Shown here: one piece after another, positions 8,603 to 16,433 of the stretch
Numbering within the stretch: position 1 is the stretch's first letter
Layout: every line of letters starts with the position of its first letter
DNA from: Salinisphaera dokdonensis
Lineage (GTDB): Bacteria > Pseudomonadota > Gammaproteobacteria > Nevskiales > Salinisphaeraceae
Length of the DNA: 64,000 nucleotides
Direction of reading: 5' to 3'
Assembly (NCBI RefSeq): GCF_040361215.1
Contig: NZ_APND01000001.1
Span: forward strand, 1,178,001 to 1,242,000
The notes under the pieces: generated by a model
What the model was told of the DNA's origin: nothing
The model's input: only the letters and a program-made list of their open reading frames with translations
The model's database searches: none
Translations under genes and position numbers: made by a program

Positions 8603-9655
8603 TCAGCCGATGAAAAGCGCCCCGCCCAGTGCGAGCGCGCTGATCCACACCGCCACGCCCAGCCCCAGCGCGAGCGGGCGCCAACCCAGACGCAGCACGG
8701 ACACGAGCCGCGTCTGCAGGCCCATCGCCACCATCGCCGCGGCCAGCAGGCCGGAATCCACGCCCACGAGCGCATCGTGAAGGACGTCCGGCATCGACAC
8801 GAACGAGTTCACCCCCACCACGAGCACGAACAAAAGCACGAACAGCGGAAACGGCGCGCGCCGCCCCTGGTCTTCCTGCGCTCCCGCACGTCGGCGCCAC
8901 CAGAAGGCCAGCACTGCACAGACCGGCACCAGCATCGCCACGCGCGAGAGCTTGTACAGACTGGCCTGCACGCCGGCCGCCTCGTCGAAGGCGAAACCGG
9001 CGGCGACGGCCTGGGCGACTTCGTGAATCGAACCACCCGCCCAGACCGAATAGGTCGACACCGACAGACCAAGTCCGTGGGCGATCGCCGGATAGGCGAA
9101 CATCGCGATCGTGCCGAACACCGTCACCATGGCGATCGCACAGGCCACGTCCTGCTCGCGCGCCTTGATCACCCCGTCGACCGCGACCACTGCAGACGCG
9201 CCGCAGATACCCGTGCCACAGCCGACCAGAACGCTGAGCGTATCCGGCAACCCGAGCCGCCGTCCGACGATCACGGCCAGAGTGATCGTGCTCGCCACCG
9301 CGAGCAGCAGCAGCGCCAGGCCGGCCAGACCGACCGACAGCATGTCCTGCAGCACCAGCCGAAGGCCGAGGAGGACGATCCCGGCGCGCAGCAGATAGTG
9401 CAGCGTCCATCGAATGCCGGGCTCCACCGTCGCGGGCAACGGCACACACAGCCGCAGCGTGACACCCAACAGGATGCCGACCGTGAGCGCACTCATCGGA
9501 ACGACAGCATTGAGTGCCGGCCAGGCCGCGGCCGCATACGACAGGCCGGCCAACGCGACGCACAACGCCAACCCCGGCAGCACGCTCGCGGCGTGCACGA
9601 GGGGATTCGGGGCATGCTGTTCGGTCGAGGACGAAACGGTGATGGCGCGGGTCAT
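8603..9655 (-). CDS. YeiH family putative sulfate/anion exporter
   Basis: A 350-residue membrane protein with about ten helices, of the YeiH/UPF0324 family. Family landmarks are the segment GCGTGICGASAVVAVDGVIKA and the later VWAGGSIHEVAQAVAAG. Members are annotated as putative sulfate exporters; the substrate is not well established. The frame continues 14 codons upstream of ATG 9655, but starting here removes an uncharged leader and leaves room for a promoter. It is transcribed divergently from a LysR-type regulator, an arrangement matching the yeiH/yeiE pair of enterobacteria, so the neighbour probably controls it. Confidence 0.85.
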   Translation of the reverse strand: MTRAITVSSSTEQHAPNPLVHAASVLPGLALCVALAGLSYAAAAWPALNAVVPMSALTVGILLGVTLRLCVPLPATVEPGIRWTLHYLLRAGIVLLGLRLVLQDMLSVGLAGLALLLLAVASTITLAVIVGRRLGLPDTLSVLVGCGTGICGASAVVAVDGVIKAREQDVACAIAMVTVFGTIAMFAYPAIAHGLGLSVSTYSVWAGGSIHEVAQAVAAGFAFDEAAGVQASLYKLSRVAMLVPVCAVLAFWWRRRAGAQEDQGRRAPFPLFVLLFVLVVGVNSFVSMPDVLHDALVGVDSGLLAAAMVAMGLQTRLVSVLRLGWRPLALGLGVAVWISALALGGALFIG

Positions 9656-9717
9656 GGCGATCTCGCTGTAAGCCGATGACGAGAGCCTGCGCAACACCGA
9701 TGTTATTTAAAATCGAT

Positions 9718-9731
9718 TTATATCAATATAA
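9718..9731. promoter_or_regulatory. AT-rich dyad between yeiH-type gene and lysR-type gene
   Basis: The sequence ttatatcaatataa has perfect 6-base arms around a CA centre and sits in a locally AT-rich 40-base stretch between two divergent genes, 28 bases before the regulator's start. That is the usual place for LysR autoregulation and target control. It may equally overlap the -10 elements of the two promoters. Confidence 0.4.
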
Positions 9732-9758
9732 CGATTCGGTTTTATCGAACAGACGTAC

Positions 9759-10661
9759 ATGACCTCTGCCCGCTTCACCTTGCGACAACTCGAGATCTTC
9801 TCGGCGGTCGTGCGCACCGGCCAGGTCAAGCGCGCGGCACAGGCGCTGCACCTGAGCCAGGCCGCGGTCAGCCAGGCGTTGACCGAGCTGGCGGACGCAC
9901 TGGGCCTCACGCTTTTCGAGCGCCGCGGGCGCGATATCGTGCCTACCGCCAGTGCCCGCCAACTGCTCACTCACGCCGCCGGACCGATGGCCGCTCTCAA
10001 ACAGCTGCCGGATCGGCTCGGCCAACACGACGGTTCCTCGCAGACGTTGACCGGCGCGATCGTGCTCGCGGCCTCGAGTACGATCGCGCGCTACGTCCTG
10101 CCGACCGGGCTGGCCACGCTACGCCGAGATCATCCCGAGCTGGATATCACCGTGCTCTCCGGCAACAGCGCGCGGATCGAAGCCGGTGTCGCGGACCTGC
10201 AGGCCGACGTCGGCTTCATCGAAGGCCCTGCACAACGCGCGGATCTGGCGGTTCATGCATGGCGCACCGATAACCTCCAGATCATCGCGCCGCCGGATTA
10301 TCCGGTCCACACCATCACGGCCGACGATCTGGGCGCCCATGCCTGGGTCGCCCGCGAAAGTGGCTCCGGAACCCGTGCGGTCTTCGAGCAGAGCCTGGCG
10401 CTGGCCGGGCTGGCCACGCCGCGCGCGGCACTGGTCATCGACGACAGCGGCGCGATCGTGCGTGCGGTCGCCAACGGCGCCGGACTGGCCTGCGTCAGCC
10501 AACTGGCCGCCCGCCAGGCCAGCGCCGCCAACCCGGTGCAGTTCGTCGATCTGCCCGCGCTGTCGCTGGCACGGCCCTTGTGGCGTGTTCGGCGCGACAC
10601 GCTCGTGAACACCCCAATCGTGGACCGATTCTGTACCGCGCTCGATCAGGCCCTGGCCTGA
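9759..10661 (+). CDS. LysR-family transcriptional regulator, CysB/YeiE-like
   Basis: A 300-residue LysR-type regulator. Residues 6-65 form the winged helix-turn-helix (LRQLEIFSAVVRTGQVKRAA, then QAALHLSQAAVSQALTELADAL-type spacing and LFERRGRDIVPT); the rest is a two-lobed periplasmic-binding-like effector domain ending in a dimer-compatible C-terminus. The effector domain begins LTGAIVLAASSTIARYVLP, as in YeiE/CysR-type regulators of sulfur metabolism. It is divergent from the yeiH-type exporter, with 103 bases between the starts, and is likely its activator. The effector ligand is unknown. Confidence 0.88.
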   Translation: MTSARFTLRQLEIFSAVVRTGQVKRAAQALHLSQAAVSQALTELADALGLTLFERRGRDIVPTASARQLLTHAAGPMAALKQLPDRLGQHDGSSQTLTGAIVLAASSTIARYVLPTGLATLRRDHPELDITVLSGNSARIEAGVADLQADVGFIEGPAQRADLAVHAWRTDNLQIIAPPDYPVHTITADDLGAHAWVARESGSGTRAVFEQSLALAGLATPRAALVIDDSGAIVRAVANGAGLACVSQLAARQASAANPVQFVDLPALSLARPLWRVRRDTLVNTPIVDRFCTALDQALA

Positions 10662-10752
10662 CCCGTCTGTTCGACACGCCCGCTTTTCAGCTTTCGTTCA
10701 GCCTCGGCGTCTACCATCAGCGCCAAGTTTCTGAGAAAGAAAGGATCCGACC

Positions 10753-11340
10753 ATGGCGATTCGAAAGAAAAGCGCTATCGCATTGACCGGCATCACGCTC
10801 GCGGCGACCAGCAGCTTCGCGCTGGCCCAGCAGCAGCCGGACGGTCTCTACTCCGCTGACCAACTGCTCGATGCAGAGGTCTACATGCAGGGCTCCGACA
10901 AGAGCGTCGGCGAGATCGACGATGTCGTGCTCGACAACAACATGAGCATCAAGTCGTTCGTGATCGAGACCGAGAACGACTTTGGCCTCGACGGAAAATC
11001 CTATGTCGTGCAGCCCGACCAGCTCAGTGTCGAAACCCTGCAAGGCGACAAGGCCACCGAGCCGGAATACCGCATCACGCTGAAGGCCGAAGGCCAGGAA
11101 CTCAGCGGCTATCCGGTCTACAACGACACGTGGTGGAACACCGGCCAGACCCAGGCATCGGACGCCTGGGAGCAGACCAAGGAATCGGCCAGCAACGCGT
11201 GGACGCGGATCAAGGAAGGCACCAACGACCTGATCGACAGCACGCGTGATGCCACCAACGACGCCGCCGATGACACCGGCGACGCGGCCGAGAATGCGGC
11301 CGACGAAACCGAGGACGCTGCAGACGACGCGGCCAACTGA
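10753..11340 (+). CDS. Secreted PRC-barrel domain protein with acidic Ala/Asp-rich tail
   Basis: A 195-residue exported protein. Residues 1-25 are a signal peptide ending ALA-QQQP. Residues about 30-95 form a PRC-barrel-like domain (LLDAEVYMQGSDKSVGEIDDVVLDNN). A Trp-rich linker (YNDTWWNTGQTQASDAWEQ) leads into a tail of about 60 residues of Ala, Asp, Asn, Thr and Glu in an 11-residue-like rhythm, resembling LEA-type or desiccation proteins. It likely acts in the periplasm in osmotic or envelope stress; this is inference from composition. AAGGA precedes the ATG. The gene stands alone and ends at a strong terminator 25 bases after the stop. Confidence 0.82.
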   Translation: MAIRKKSAIALTGITLAATSSFALAQQQPDGLYSADQLLDAEVYMQGSDKSVGEIDDVVLDNNMSIKSFVIETENDFGLDGKSYVVQPDQLSVETLQGDKATEPEYRITLKAEGQELSGYPVYNDTWWNTGQTQASDAWEQTKESASNAWTRIKEGTNDLIDSTRDATNDAADDTGDAAENAADETEDAADDAAN

Positions 11341-11365
11341 TCGCCGGCAACAAGGTGACCAGACA

Positions 11366-11391
11366 AAGGGGCCCTAGGGCCCCTTTTTTTG
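11366..11391 (+). terminator. Rho-independent terminator after PRC-barrel gene
   Basis: A perfect palindrome with arms aaaggggccc and gggccccttt around TA, followed by a run of seven T. Confidence 0.9.
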
Positions 11392-11551
11392 GCCCCTCGT
11401 TTTGGGTGGCTCGCGATCAGCGCCGGCCTGACTATCCAGGCTACGGGCCCGCCGGTGAACGATTGGTTCGAGTACGCTGACCCGCGCCGCCGCGCACGGT
11501 ATGATCCCGGCCTGCTCCCCGATAATTCCTGCTGGCCCAAGGAGTCGCAGC

Positions 11552-12277
11552 ATGAGCCCACAGAACACCGGTCGCTCCAGTTTGTTTGGCGCGCTGTTTG
11601 TCCCTGCCCTGATCCTGGGTGGCCTGATCATTCTCGCGATTCTCGTGATGACCTTTAGCGGCGGCGACAGCGGCTCGAGCCGATCGGCCAGCAGCGACAA
11701 CGTGCGCACGCTCGATGCCAGCACCATCACGCGCTTCGAGAACGAGTTCGACGCCATCGGCGAAGCGGTCGGCAGTGCCGATGCGCCGATCACCATTCGC
11801 GAGTTCGCCGACTACCAGTGCCCGGCCTGTGGTGCCTTCGCGCCGACGGCCAAGCGTATTCGCGACGAACTCGTCGACTCCGGCGACGTGCGCTTTGTGT
11901 TCTTCGATTTCCCGCTGCCGATGCACGCGCATGCCCGCCAAGCCGCCGTGGCGGCACGCTGTGCCGCGCGTCAGGACAAGTTCTGGACGTATCACGACCG
12001 CCTGTTCGACAGTCAGCGCAGTTGGTCGCAGGAAAACGACCCCACCACAATGTTCCTCGACATGGCCGTCGAAACCGGCGTAAACGCCGACCGTCTGGAA
12101 CAGTGTGTCGCCCAAGGCGGCCCGGACGAAGTCATCGCCCGCAACCTCGAGGCCGGCAAGGCCATCGGCCTGCGCGCCACGCCCACCGTGATCGTCGGCA
12201 ACCAGATGTTCTCCGGCGTGGTCGGCTACGAGCGCATCCAGCAGGCGATCGACGAGCAGACGAACGGCGGCGAATAA
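11552..12277 (+). CDS. Membrane-anchored DsbA-family thiol oxidoreductase
   Basis: A 241-residue protein. Residues 12-34 are one hydrophobic helix that should anchor it in the inner membrane with the rest in the periplasm. After a Ser-rich linker, residues about 78-235 form a DsbA/DsbG-like thioredoxin fold: the active site Cys90-Pro-Ala-Cys93 in FADYQCPACGAFAP, and the cis-Pro loop RATPTVIVGNQMFSG. Family members oxidise or isomerise disulfides in exported proteins. An AAGGAG site 7 bases before ATG 11552 decides the start over an upstream in-frame candidate. No DsbB or DsbD partner is nearby. It is convergent with the GTPase gene, 20 bases away. Confidence 0.88.
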   Translation: MSPQNTGRSSLFGALFVPALILGGLIILAILVMTFSGGDSGSSRSASSDNVRTLDASTITRFENEFDAIGEAVGSADAPITIREFADYQCPACGAFAPTAKRIRDELVDSGDVRFVFFDFPLPMHAHARQAAVAARCAARQDKFWTYHDRLFDSQRSWSQENDPTTMFLDMAVETGVNADRLEQCVAQGGPDEVIARNLEAGKAIGLRATPTVIVGNQMFSGVVGYERIQQAIDEQTNGGE

Positions 12278-12278
12278 C

Positions 12279-12297
12279 CGCGCCAGATCAAGCGCGG
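12279..12297. terminator. Small hairpin between convergent genes
   Basis: Arms ccgcgc and gcgcgg surround a short loop exactly in the 20-base gap between the DsbA-like gene and the convergent GTPase gene. There is no T-run, so termination is only suspected. Confidence 0.35.
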
Positions 12298-13791
12298 CTA
12301 GAGGTCGCGCTCGATCGTTTCCAGCGTCTCCATCAGCGCGGCCCAGGCCGCGCTGTCGCGCTCTGTGTCATCGCGATCTCCGGCCACGGCCCGGAACCAG
12401 CGCGCCAGCGCCTTCTGACGATCGCCCGGCAGCTGTCGGGCAATGCTTTCAGTGGTCACGTCACCGCCCAATGCGCCATCGCCCCGGCGGGCGTGTGCGC
12501 GCGACAGAATCTGGCGGTAGCGGATCAGGATCGAATCCAGCAGCACCCAGGAAAAGTTGGCGTTGCGCGGCGGCCCGAGCGTGACCCGGCGTCCGCCAAG
12601 CGGCCCAACCCGCGCGAGATCGAGCTTGAGCGTAGGAATCGCGTCGCCCTTGAAGAAAGCCAGCGCCCCGCCGCCGATACCGCCGAGCAGCGCACCGATG
12701 CCCAGCGAGTGCCCCAGCGTGGCCGCATCGATCCCGATGCCCGCGCCCGCGCCCACGGCTGCCCCCAGCCAGGTGAGCTGCTGACGTGTGAGCCCCAGCC
12801 GACGCCAGGTTTCGTCGCTGGCCAGATCCAGATCCTCGCCAAACCCGGCCATGGCCTGCGCCTGTACCGAGGTGTGGCGATAAATGCCGAGCAGCGCATC
12901 CGCCGTCTCTCGCTCCAGCGTGCTGACGCGAGCGAAATAACGGCGGCTGGCGTGCTGGATCGCTTCGCGGCGAGCGGTCGCCGGCGCGGGGCCGTCTTCG
13001 GCGTAATGGGCATTCTCACGCAGACGCAGCGCGGCGCGGAGAAAGGATTGAACATGCTCGGCGGCCTGTTCGCGGCGCTGCCGCCATTCGCTTTCGAGCA
13101 AGTCCATCGTGGCGTCGAGATGATCCCGATCCCGCTCGTCGATCTGGTTGAGCGCGGCCAGCAGATCGCGCCGGGCCGCAAACCGTGCCCGATGAGCATC
13201 GAAGGCACGCACCAGATTGAACGCCTTGCCGAGATGCTCGCGCCAGGCGGCATCGTGGGCCGGCGTGTCCGCGCCGCGCTGGTTGAGCAGGGCCAGCCGC
13301 GCCCGGCCGGTAAAGCGCAGGATCTCGATCTCGGCCAGAAAGCTGTCGTAGACCGGTACGCCGGGATCGACCACGTAGAGAATGCCCGCGCCTTCCAGCA
13401 GCGGCTCGAGCAGCCGGCATTCGTCTTCAAACCGCTTCGTCTTGCGCGACTGGGTCACAAAAGCGCGCAGCGTGTCGAGGCCGGGTGTACCGCCGGCCTC
13501 ACCGTGCAGGGCACGGATCGCGCGCAGCGCTTCCACCGGCTGCTGAAAACCGGGCGTATCGATAAAGCGCAGCCGCTCTTCGCCGTCGAGCACCAGCGAC
13601 AGGCGCTGGCAGCGCGTGGTTTCGCCCGGCTCGGGCGAGATACGGATAACGCGATCGTCGTCTTCCTCGAGCAGCGTCGCCAGCACCGCCGACTTGCCCA
13701 TATTGACCTTGCCGACCACGGCAAAGCACGGCACCGCGTCGGTTACCCAGGCGCCGGCCGATACCGCATCGTTCTTGGGACGCATCGCCAT
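12298..13791 (-). CDS. DUF3482 family GTP-binding protein
   Basis: A 497-residue P-loop GTPase. Residues about 17-30 hold the Walker A loop (VVGKVNMGKSAV), then the switch II region FIDTPGFQQPVEA and an NQRG motif where the G4 specificity residues usually lie (LALLNQRGAD). The middle is a long charged alpha-helical region, then a Gly-rich hydrophobic hairpin (LGAAVGAGAGIGIDAATLG) that could insert in a membrane, and a DUF3482-type C-terminus. The start ATG follows the DUF2868 stop by one base, so the two are translationally coupled. Function is unknown; a membrane-associated, dynamin- or IRG-like role with its partner is inference. Confidence 0.85.
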   Translation of the reverse strand: MAMRPKNDAVSAGAWVTDAVPCFAVVGKVNMGKSAVLATLLEEDDDRVIRISPEPGETTRCQRLSLVLDGEERLRFIDTPGFQQPVEALRAIRALHGEAGGTPGLDTLRAFVTQSRKTKRFEDECRLLEPLLEGAGILYVVDPGVPVYDSFLAEIEILRFTGRARLALLNQRGADTPAHDAAWREHLGKAFNLVRAFDAHRARFAARRDLLAALNQIDERDRDHLDATMDLLESEWRQRREQAAEHVQSFLRAALRLRENAHYAEDGPAPATARREAIQHASRRYFARVSTLERETADALLGIYRHTSVQAQAMAGFGEDLDLASDETWRRLGLTRQQLTWLGAAVGAGAGIGIDAATLGHSLGIGALLGGIGGGALAFFKGDAIPTLKLDLARVGPLGGRRVTLGPPRNANFSWVLLDSILIRYRQILSRAHARRGDGALGGDVTTESIARQLPGDRQKALARWFRAVAGDRDDTERDSAAWAALMETLETIERDL

Positions 13792-13792
13792 C

Positions 13793-15241
13793 TCAGGTGC
13801 CCGGCGCGTAGCCCACGATTTCGGTCGCAGGATCGCGCAGGCCGTCGATGAAGGCGGTCCAGCGGCGCAAATGATCCGCATCAGGCACGGCGGGCGCGCC
13901 TTCGGCACGCGCCAATACCAACCAGGTGATCGGCGTGCGCAAGCCCACGGCGCCCCGCACGCGCTCCTGCAGCGATCCGGCCTGGCGTGGCGACAGACCC
14001 CAGTCCTCGACCAGCAGCACGACATGATCGGGGTCCGCGGCCAGCGCGGCGTCGGCGGCCTGTTCTTCGGTCTCGTCGAGCACACCGATACGGTGTTCGG
14101 CCTGTGGGTTCACGCGCAACGCGCGCAGCAGAAAACCGCGGATATCGCCGGCCCGAATACCGCTGCCGCCGACATCCAGCACGAGCGCACCATCGGTCAC
14201 AGGTGTCGCGACCGCGCCGCGTTCGACACTTGCCAGTCGGCGCCAGAGTTCGCGATGTCGCGGCGCCTGGAAATCCAGTCGTGCCAACGCGCGCCTTTCG
14301 ACCAGCGCATAGCCGGCGATCAGCAGCAGCCGGGGCAGCACGCCCCACACCAGCAGCGACATGAGCAGGAACCGCCACCAGGCCGCGGTACTCGCCGACG
14401 TGCCACTCACTTGGCGGGTGTCGGAAACATGGCGCGCACGGCTGGCCTCGATCTGGCTTGCGTCGGGCACCGCCTCGGGCCAGACCGCGCGCCACGGCGT
14501 GGCGATCAGCGTTACGGAAGACTGCACGAGCGACCCGGTCTGCGGCGTGGCCTCCCAGTAGAAACGCACGTCGAAAATCATCAGCGATCCGACAAAGGCG
14601 AGCACCAGCCCGATATTGAAGCCGAGCGCGCCGCGCTGCAGCGAGCCGGCCAGCGCCGCCTGTAGCGCGCGCCGCGGCTGGCGACTATCGGCCAGGCGGC
14701 TCTGCCAGTCGACGGGAGTGCCCCGGGACGCGCTGTCCGTCGCAGCCGCGCCCCCGCCCTGGACTCGGCGGGCCAAACGATCGATCGTCTGCAATGCCCG
14801 CGTCAGCGTCGCCCGGCGCGCACCGCCGATCATTCGCACGCCGAGCCAAAGCACGAAAAACACCCAGGGCACGACCAACGTCAACGCGAAAAACACGACG
14901 ACGTGCACGCTCTGTGCCGGCCCTGCACACAGGCCGACCACCAGCCCTGCGCCCGCGAGGCTCATGACGAGACAAAGTACGAGGCGCAGCAGGCCGAGCC
15001 CTTGAGTCCATGCGCGGCCGGCATCCAGCCGGACCTGTGCACGACGATGATCGAGCCAGGCGCGCAGTCCGTCGCGCCGACGGGCCGACTCGTCACCGCG
15101 TCCGAGCGCCGGGCGGATGTCGCGCGCGAACACGAGCCGGTCGCCGGCCAGCGTGTCGTCGTCCACGCGGGCCAGCACCGTTTCGAAATCGATCAGATCG
15201 GCCAGCGTCCAGCGCCGGCCCGCGCGACGGGCAGCATTCAT
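13793..15241 (-). CDS. DUF2868 family membrane protein
   Basis: A 482-residue protein with at least four transmembrane segments: two near residues 80-135 (LRLVLCLVMSLAGAGLVVGL and VVFFALTLVVPWVFFVLWLG), one near 220 and one near 310. The C-terminal part, around VLDVGGSGIRAGDIRGFLLRAL, looks soluble and Rossmann-like. It matches DUF2868, found immediately upstream of DUF3482 GTPase genes in other proteobacteria, as here with a 1-base gap. The pair is probably a membrane complex; its role is unknown. The frame is open 45 codons further upstream, but ATG 15241 gives the family-typical start (RWTLADLIDFE). Confidence 0.82.
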   Translation of the reverse strand: MNAARRAGRRWTLADLIDFETVLARVDDDTLAGDRLVFARDIRPALGRGDESARRRDGLRAWLDHRRAQVRLDAGRAWTQGLGLLRLVLCLVMSLAGAGLVVGLCAGPAQSVHVVVFFALTLVVPWVFFVLWLGVRMIGGARRATLTRALQTIDRLARRVQGGGAAATDSASRGTPVDWQSRLADSRQPRRALQAALAGSLQRGALGFNIGLVLAFVGSLMIFDVRFYWEATPQTGSLVQSSVTLIATPWRAVWPEAVPDASQIEASRARHVSDTRQVSGTSASTAAWWRFLLMSLLVWGVLPRLLLIAGYALVERRALARLDFQAPRHRELWRRLASVERGAVATPVTDGALVLDVGGSGIRAGDIRGFLLRALRVNPQAEHRIGVLDETEEQAADAALAADPDHVVLLVEDWGLSPRQAGSLQERVRGAVGLRTPITWLVLARAEGAPAVPDADHLRRWTAFIDGLRDPATEIVGYAPGT

Positions 15242-15282
15242 GCGCCTATTAGAACATCGCGCCGATGCGCTGCGTCTCGAAG

Positions 15283-15402
15283 CTAGTGTTCGAGCACGAA
15301 AAAGATCACTTCGCGGAACACATAGGCGGCCGTGCCCCAGACCAGCAGGCTGGCGGCGCCGATCCCCACGAACCACAACAGACGGCGTCCGGTTTCATTC
15401 AT
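15283..15402 (-). CDS. Small membrane protein of the cioAB operon (DUF2474/CydX-like)
   Basis: A 39-residue protein: MNETGRRLLWFVGIG followed by a single hydrophobic helix and the end VFREVIFFVLEH. It starts 23 bases downstream of the cioB stop and has a GGAG ribosome site 5 bases before ATG. The basic start followed by LLWFVG and one helix resembles DUF2474, the third small gene of many cyanide-insensitive oxidase operons, and CydX/CbdX are functional analogues in other bd oxidases. It probably sits in the oxidase and stabilises it. Small size limits certainty of the family; the reading frame, ribosome site and position are good evidence that it is a real gene. Confidence 0.8.
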   Translation of the reverse strand: MNETGRRLLWFVGIGAASLLVWGTAAYVFREVIFFVLEH

Positions 15403-15425
15403 GACGACTCCGACTTATCCGGCAG

Positions 15426-16433
15426 CTAGTGATAACCCATGTCGCGGGTCACCTTGCCGCGAAAGATCCAGTACGACCACGCCGTATAGAACAAGATGAA
15501 CGGCAGCAGGAACGCCAGCCCCACGATCAGAAACATCTGGGTTTCCGGCGGCGAAGCCGCGTTCCAGATCGTTAGATGCGGCGGAATGATATGCGGCCAG
15601 AAGCTCGCGGCCAGCCCGCCGTAGCCGATCACGAACATCGCCAACGACAGCAGGAACGGCCAGTACTCGTGGCGACGGATCACGCTCCAGTAGAGGCAAT
15701 AAGACACCACGATCGCCGCAATCGGGAACGGCACCAGCAGGAACGCATGCGGAAAGCCGAACCAGCGCTCGGCATAGTTACCGTCCAGGAACGGCACATA
15801 AATGCTCACCAGCGCCATGAACACGATCACCGCGGTCAACAGCATGCGGCTCCACCCGTAAGCCCGCTGCTGGAGCATCCCCGTCGTCCGCATCACCACC
15901 CATGTGGCGCCAAGCAGGGCATAGCCGGCGACCAGCGCTGCGCCGGTGAGCATCGTGAACGGCGAGAACCAGTCGAAGGCACCACCGACATACTGGGCCC
16001 CGTCGGCCTCGATGCCCTGCACGATCGCGCCCAGGGTCACGCCCTGGAAGAAGGTCGCCAACACCGAGCCGAGAAAGAACGCCGTGTTCCAGCCGAACTT
16101 GCGCCGCGCCTTGAAACGGAACTCGAAGGCCACGCCGCGAAAGATCAACGCGATCAGCATGCCGGTCAGCGGCAGATAGAGCGCCGGCAGCAGCACCGTA
16201 TAAGCCGGCGGGAAGGCCGCAAGCAGCGCCACGCCGCCGAGCACCAGCCAGGTCTCGTTGCCGTCCCAGATCGGCGCGACAGAATTCATCATGATGTCGC
16301 GTTCGGCCTCGCCGTAGGCCACGCCGGACAGGATGCCGATGCCCAGCACGAAGCCATCCAGCAGCACGTACATGATCACGCCAAAGCCGATGATGCCGAA
16401 CCAGATCAGCGGCAGGATTTCGACCGTACTCAT
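15426..16433 (-). CDS. cioB: Cyanide-insensitive bd-type quinol oxidase subunit II
   Basis: A 335-residue, roughly eight- or nine-helix subunit II of a cytochrome bd-family oxidase, acting in the inner membrane with CioA. Landmarks are IWFGIIGFGVIMYVLLDGFVLGIG at the N-terminus, NSVAPIWDGNETWLVLGG and FRGVAFEFRFK. The ATG overlaps the cioA stop as TGATG, so it is translated by coupling; a GTG one codon earlier is the alternative. Subunit II carries no essential heme ligand but shapes the heme pocket. Assignment as CioB rather than CydB follows from its short-Q-loop partner. Confidence 0.94.
   Translation of the reverse strand: MSTVEILPLIWFGIIGFGVIMYVLLDGFVLGIGILSGVAYGEAERDIMMNSVAPIWDGNETWLVLGGVALLAAFPPAYTVLLPALYLPLTGMLIALIFRGVAFEFRFKARRKFGWNTAFFLGSVLATFFQGVTLGAIVQGIEADGAQYVGGAFDWFSPFTMLTGAALVAGYALLGATWVVMRTTGMLQQRAYGWSRMLLTAVIVFMALVSIYVPFLDGNYAERWFGFPHAFLLVPFPIAAIVVSYCLYWSVIRRHEYWPFLLSLAMFVIGYGGLAASFWPHIIPPHLTIWNAASPPETQMFLIVGLAFLLPFILFYTAWSYWIFRGKVTRDMGYH

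Noticed and set aside
11389..11658. 89-codon open frame before the DsbA-like gene
   Set aside because: It begins in the terminator and overlaps the DsbA-like gene in another frame; the DsbA frame has the ribosome site and domain evidence.
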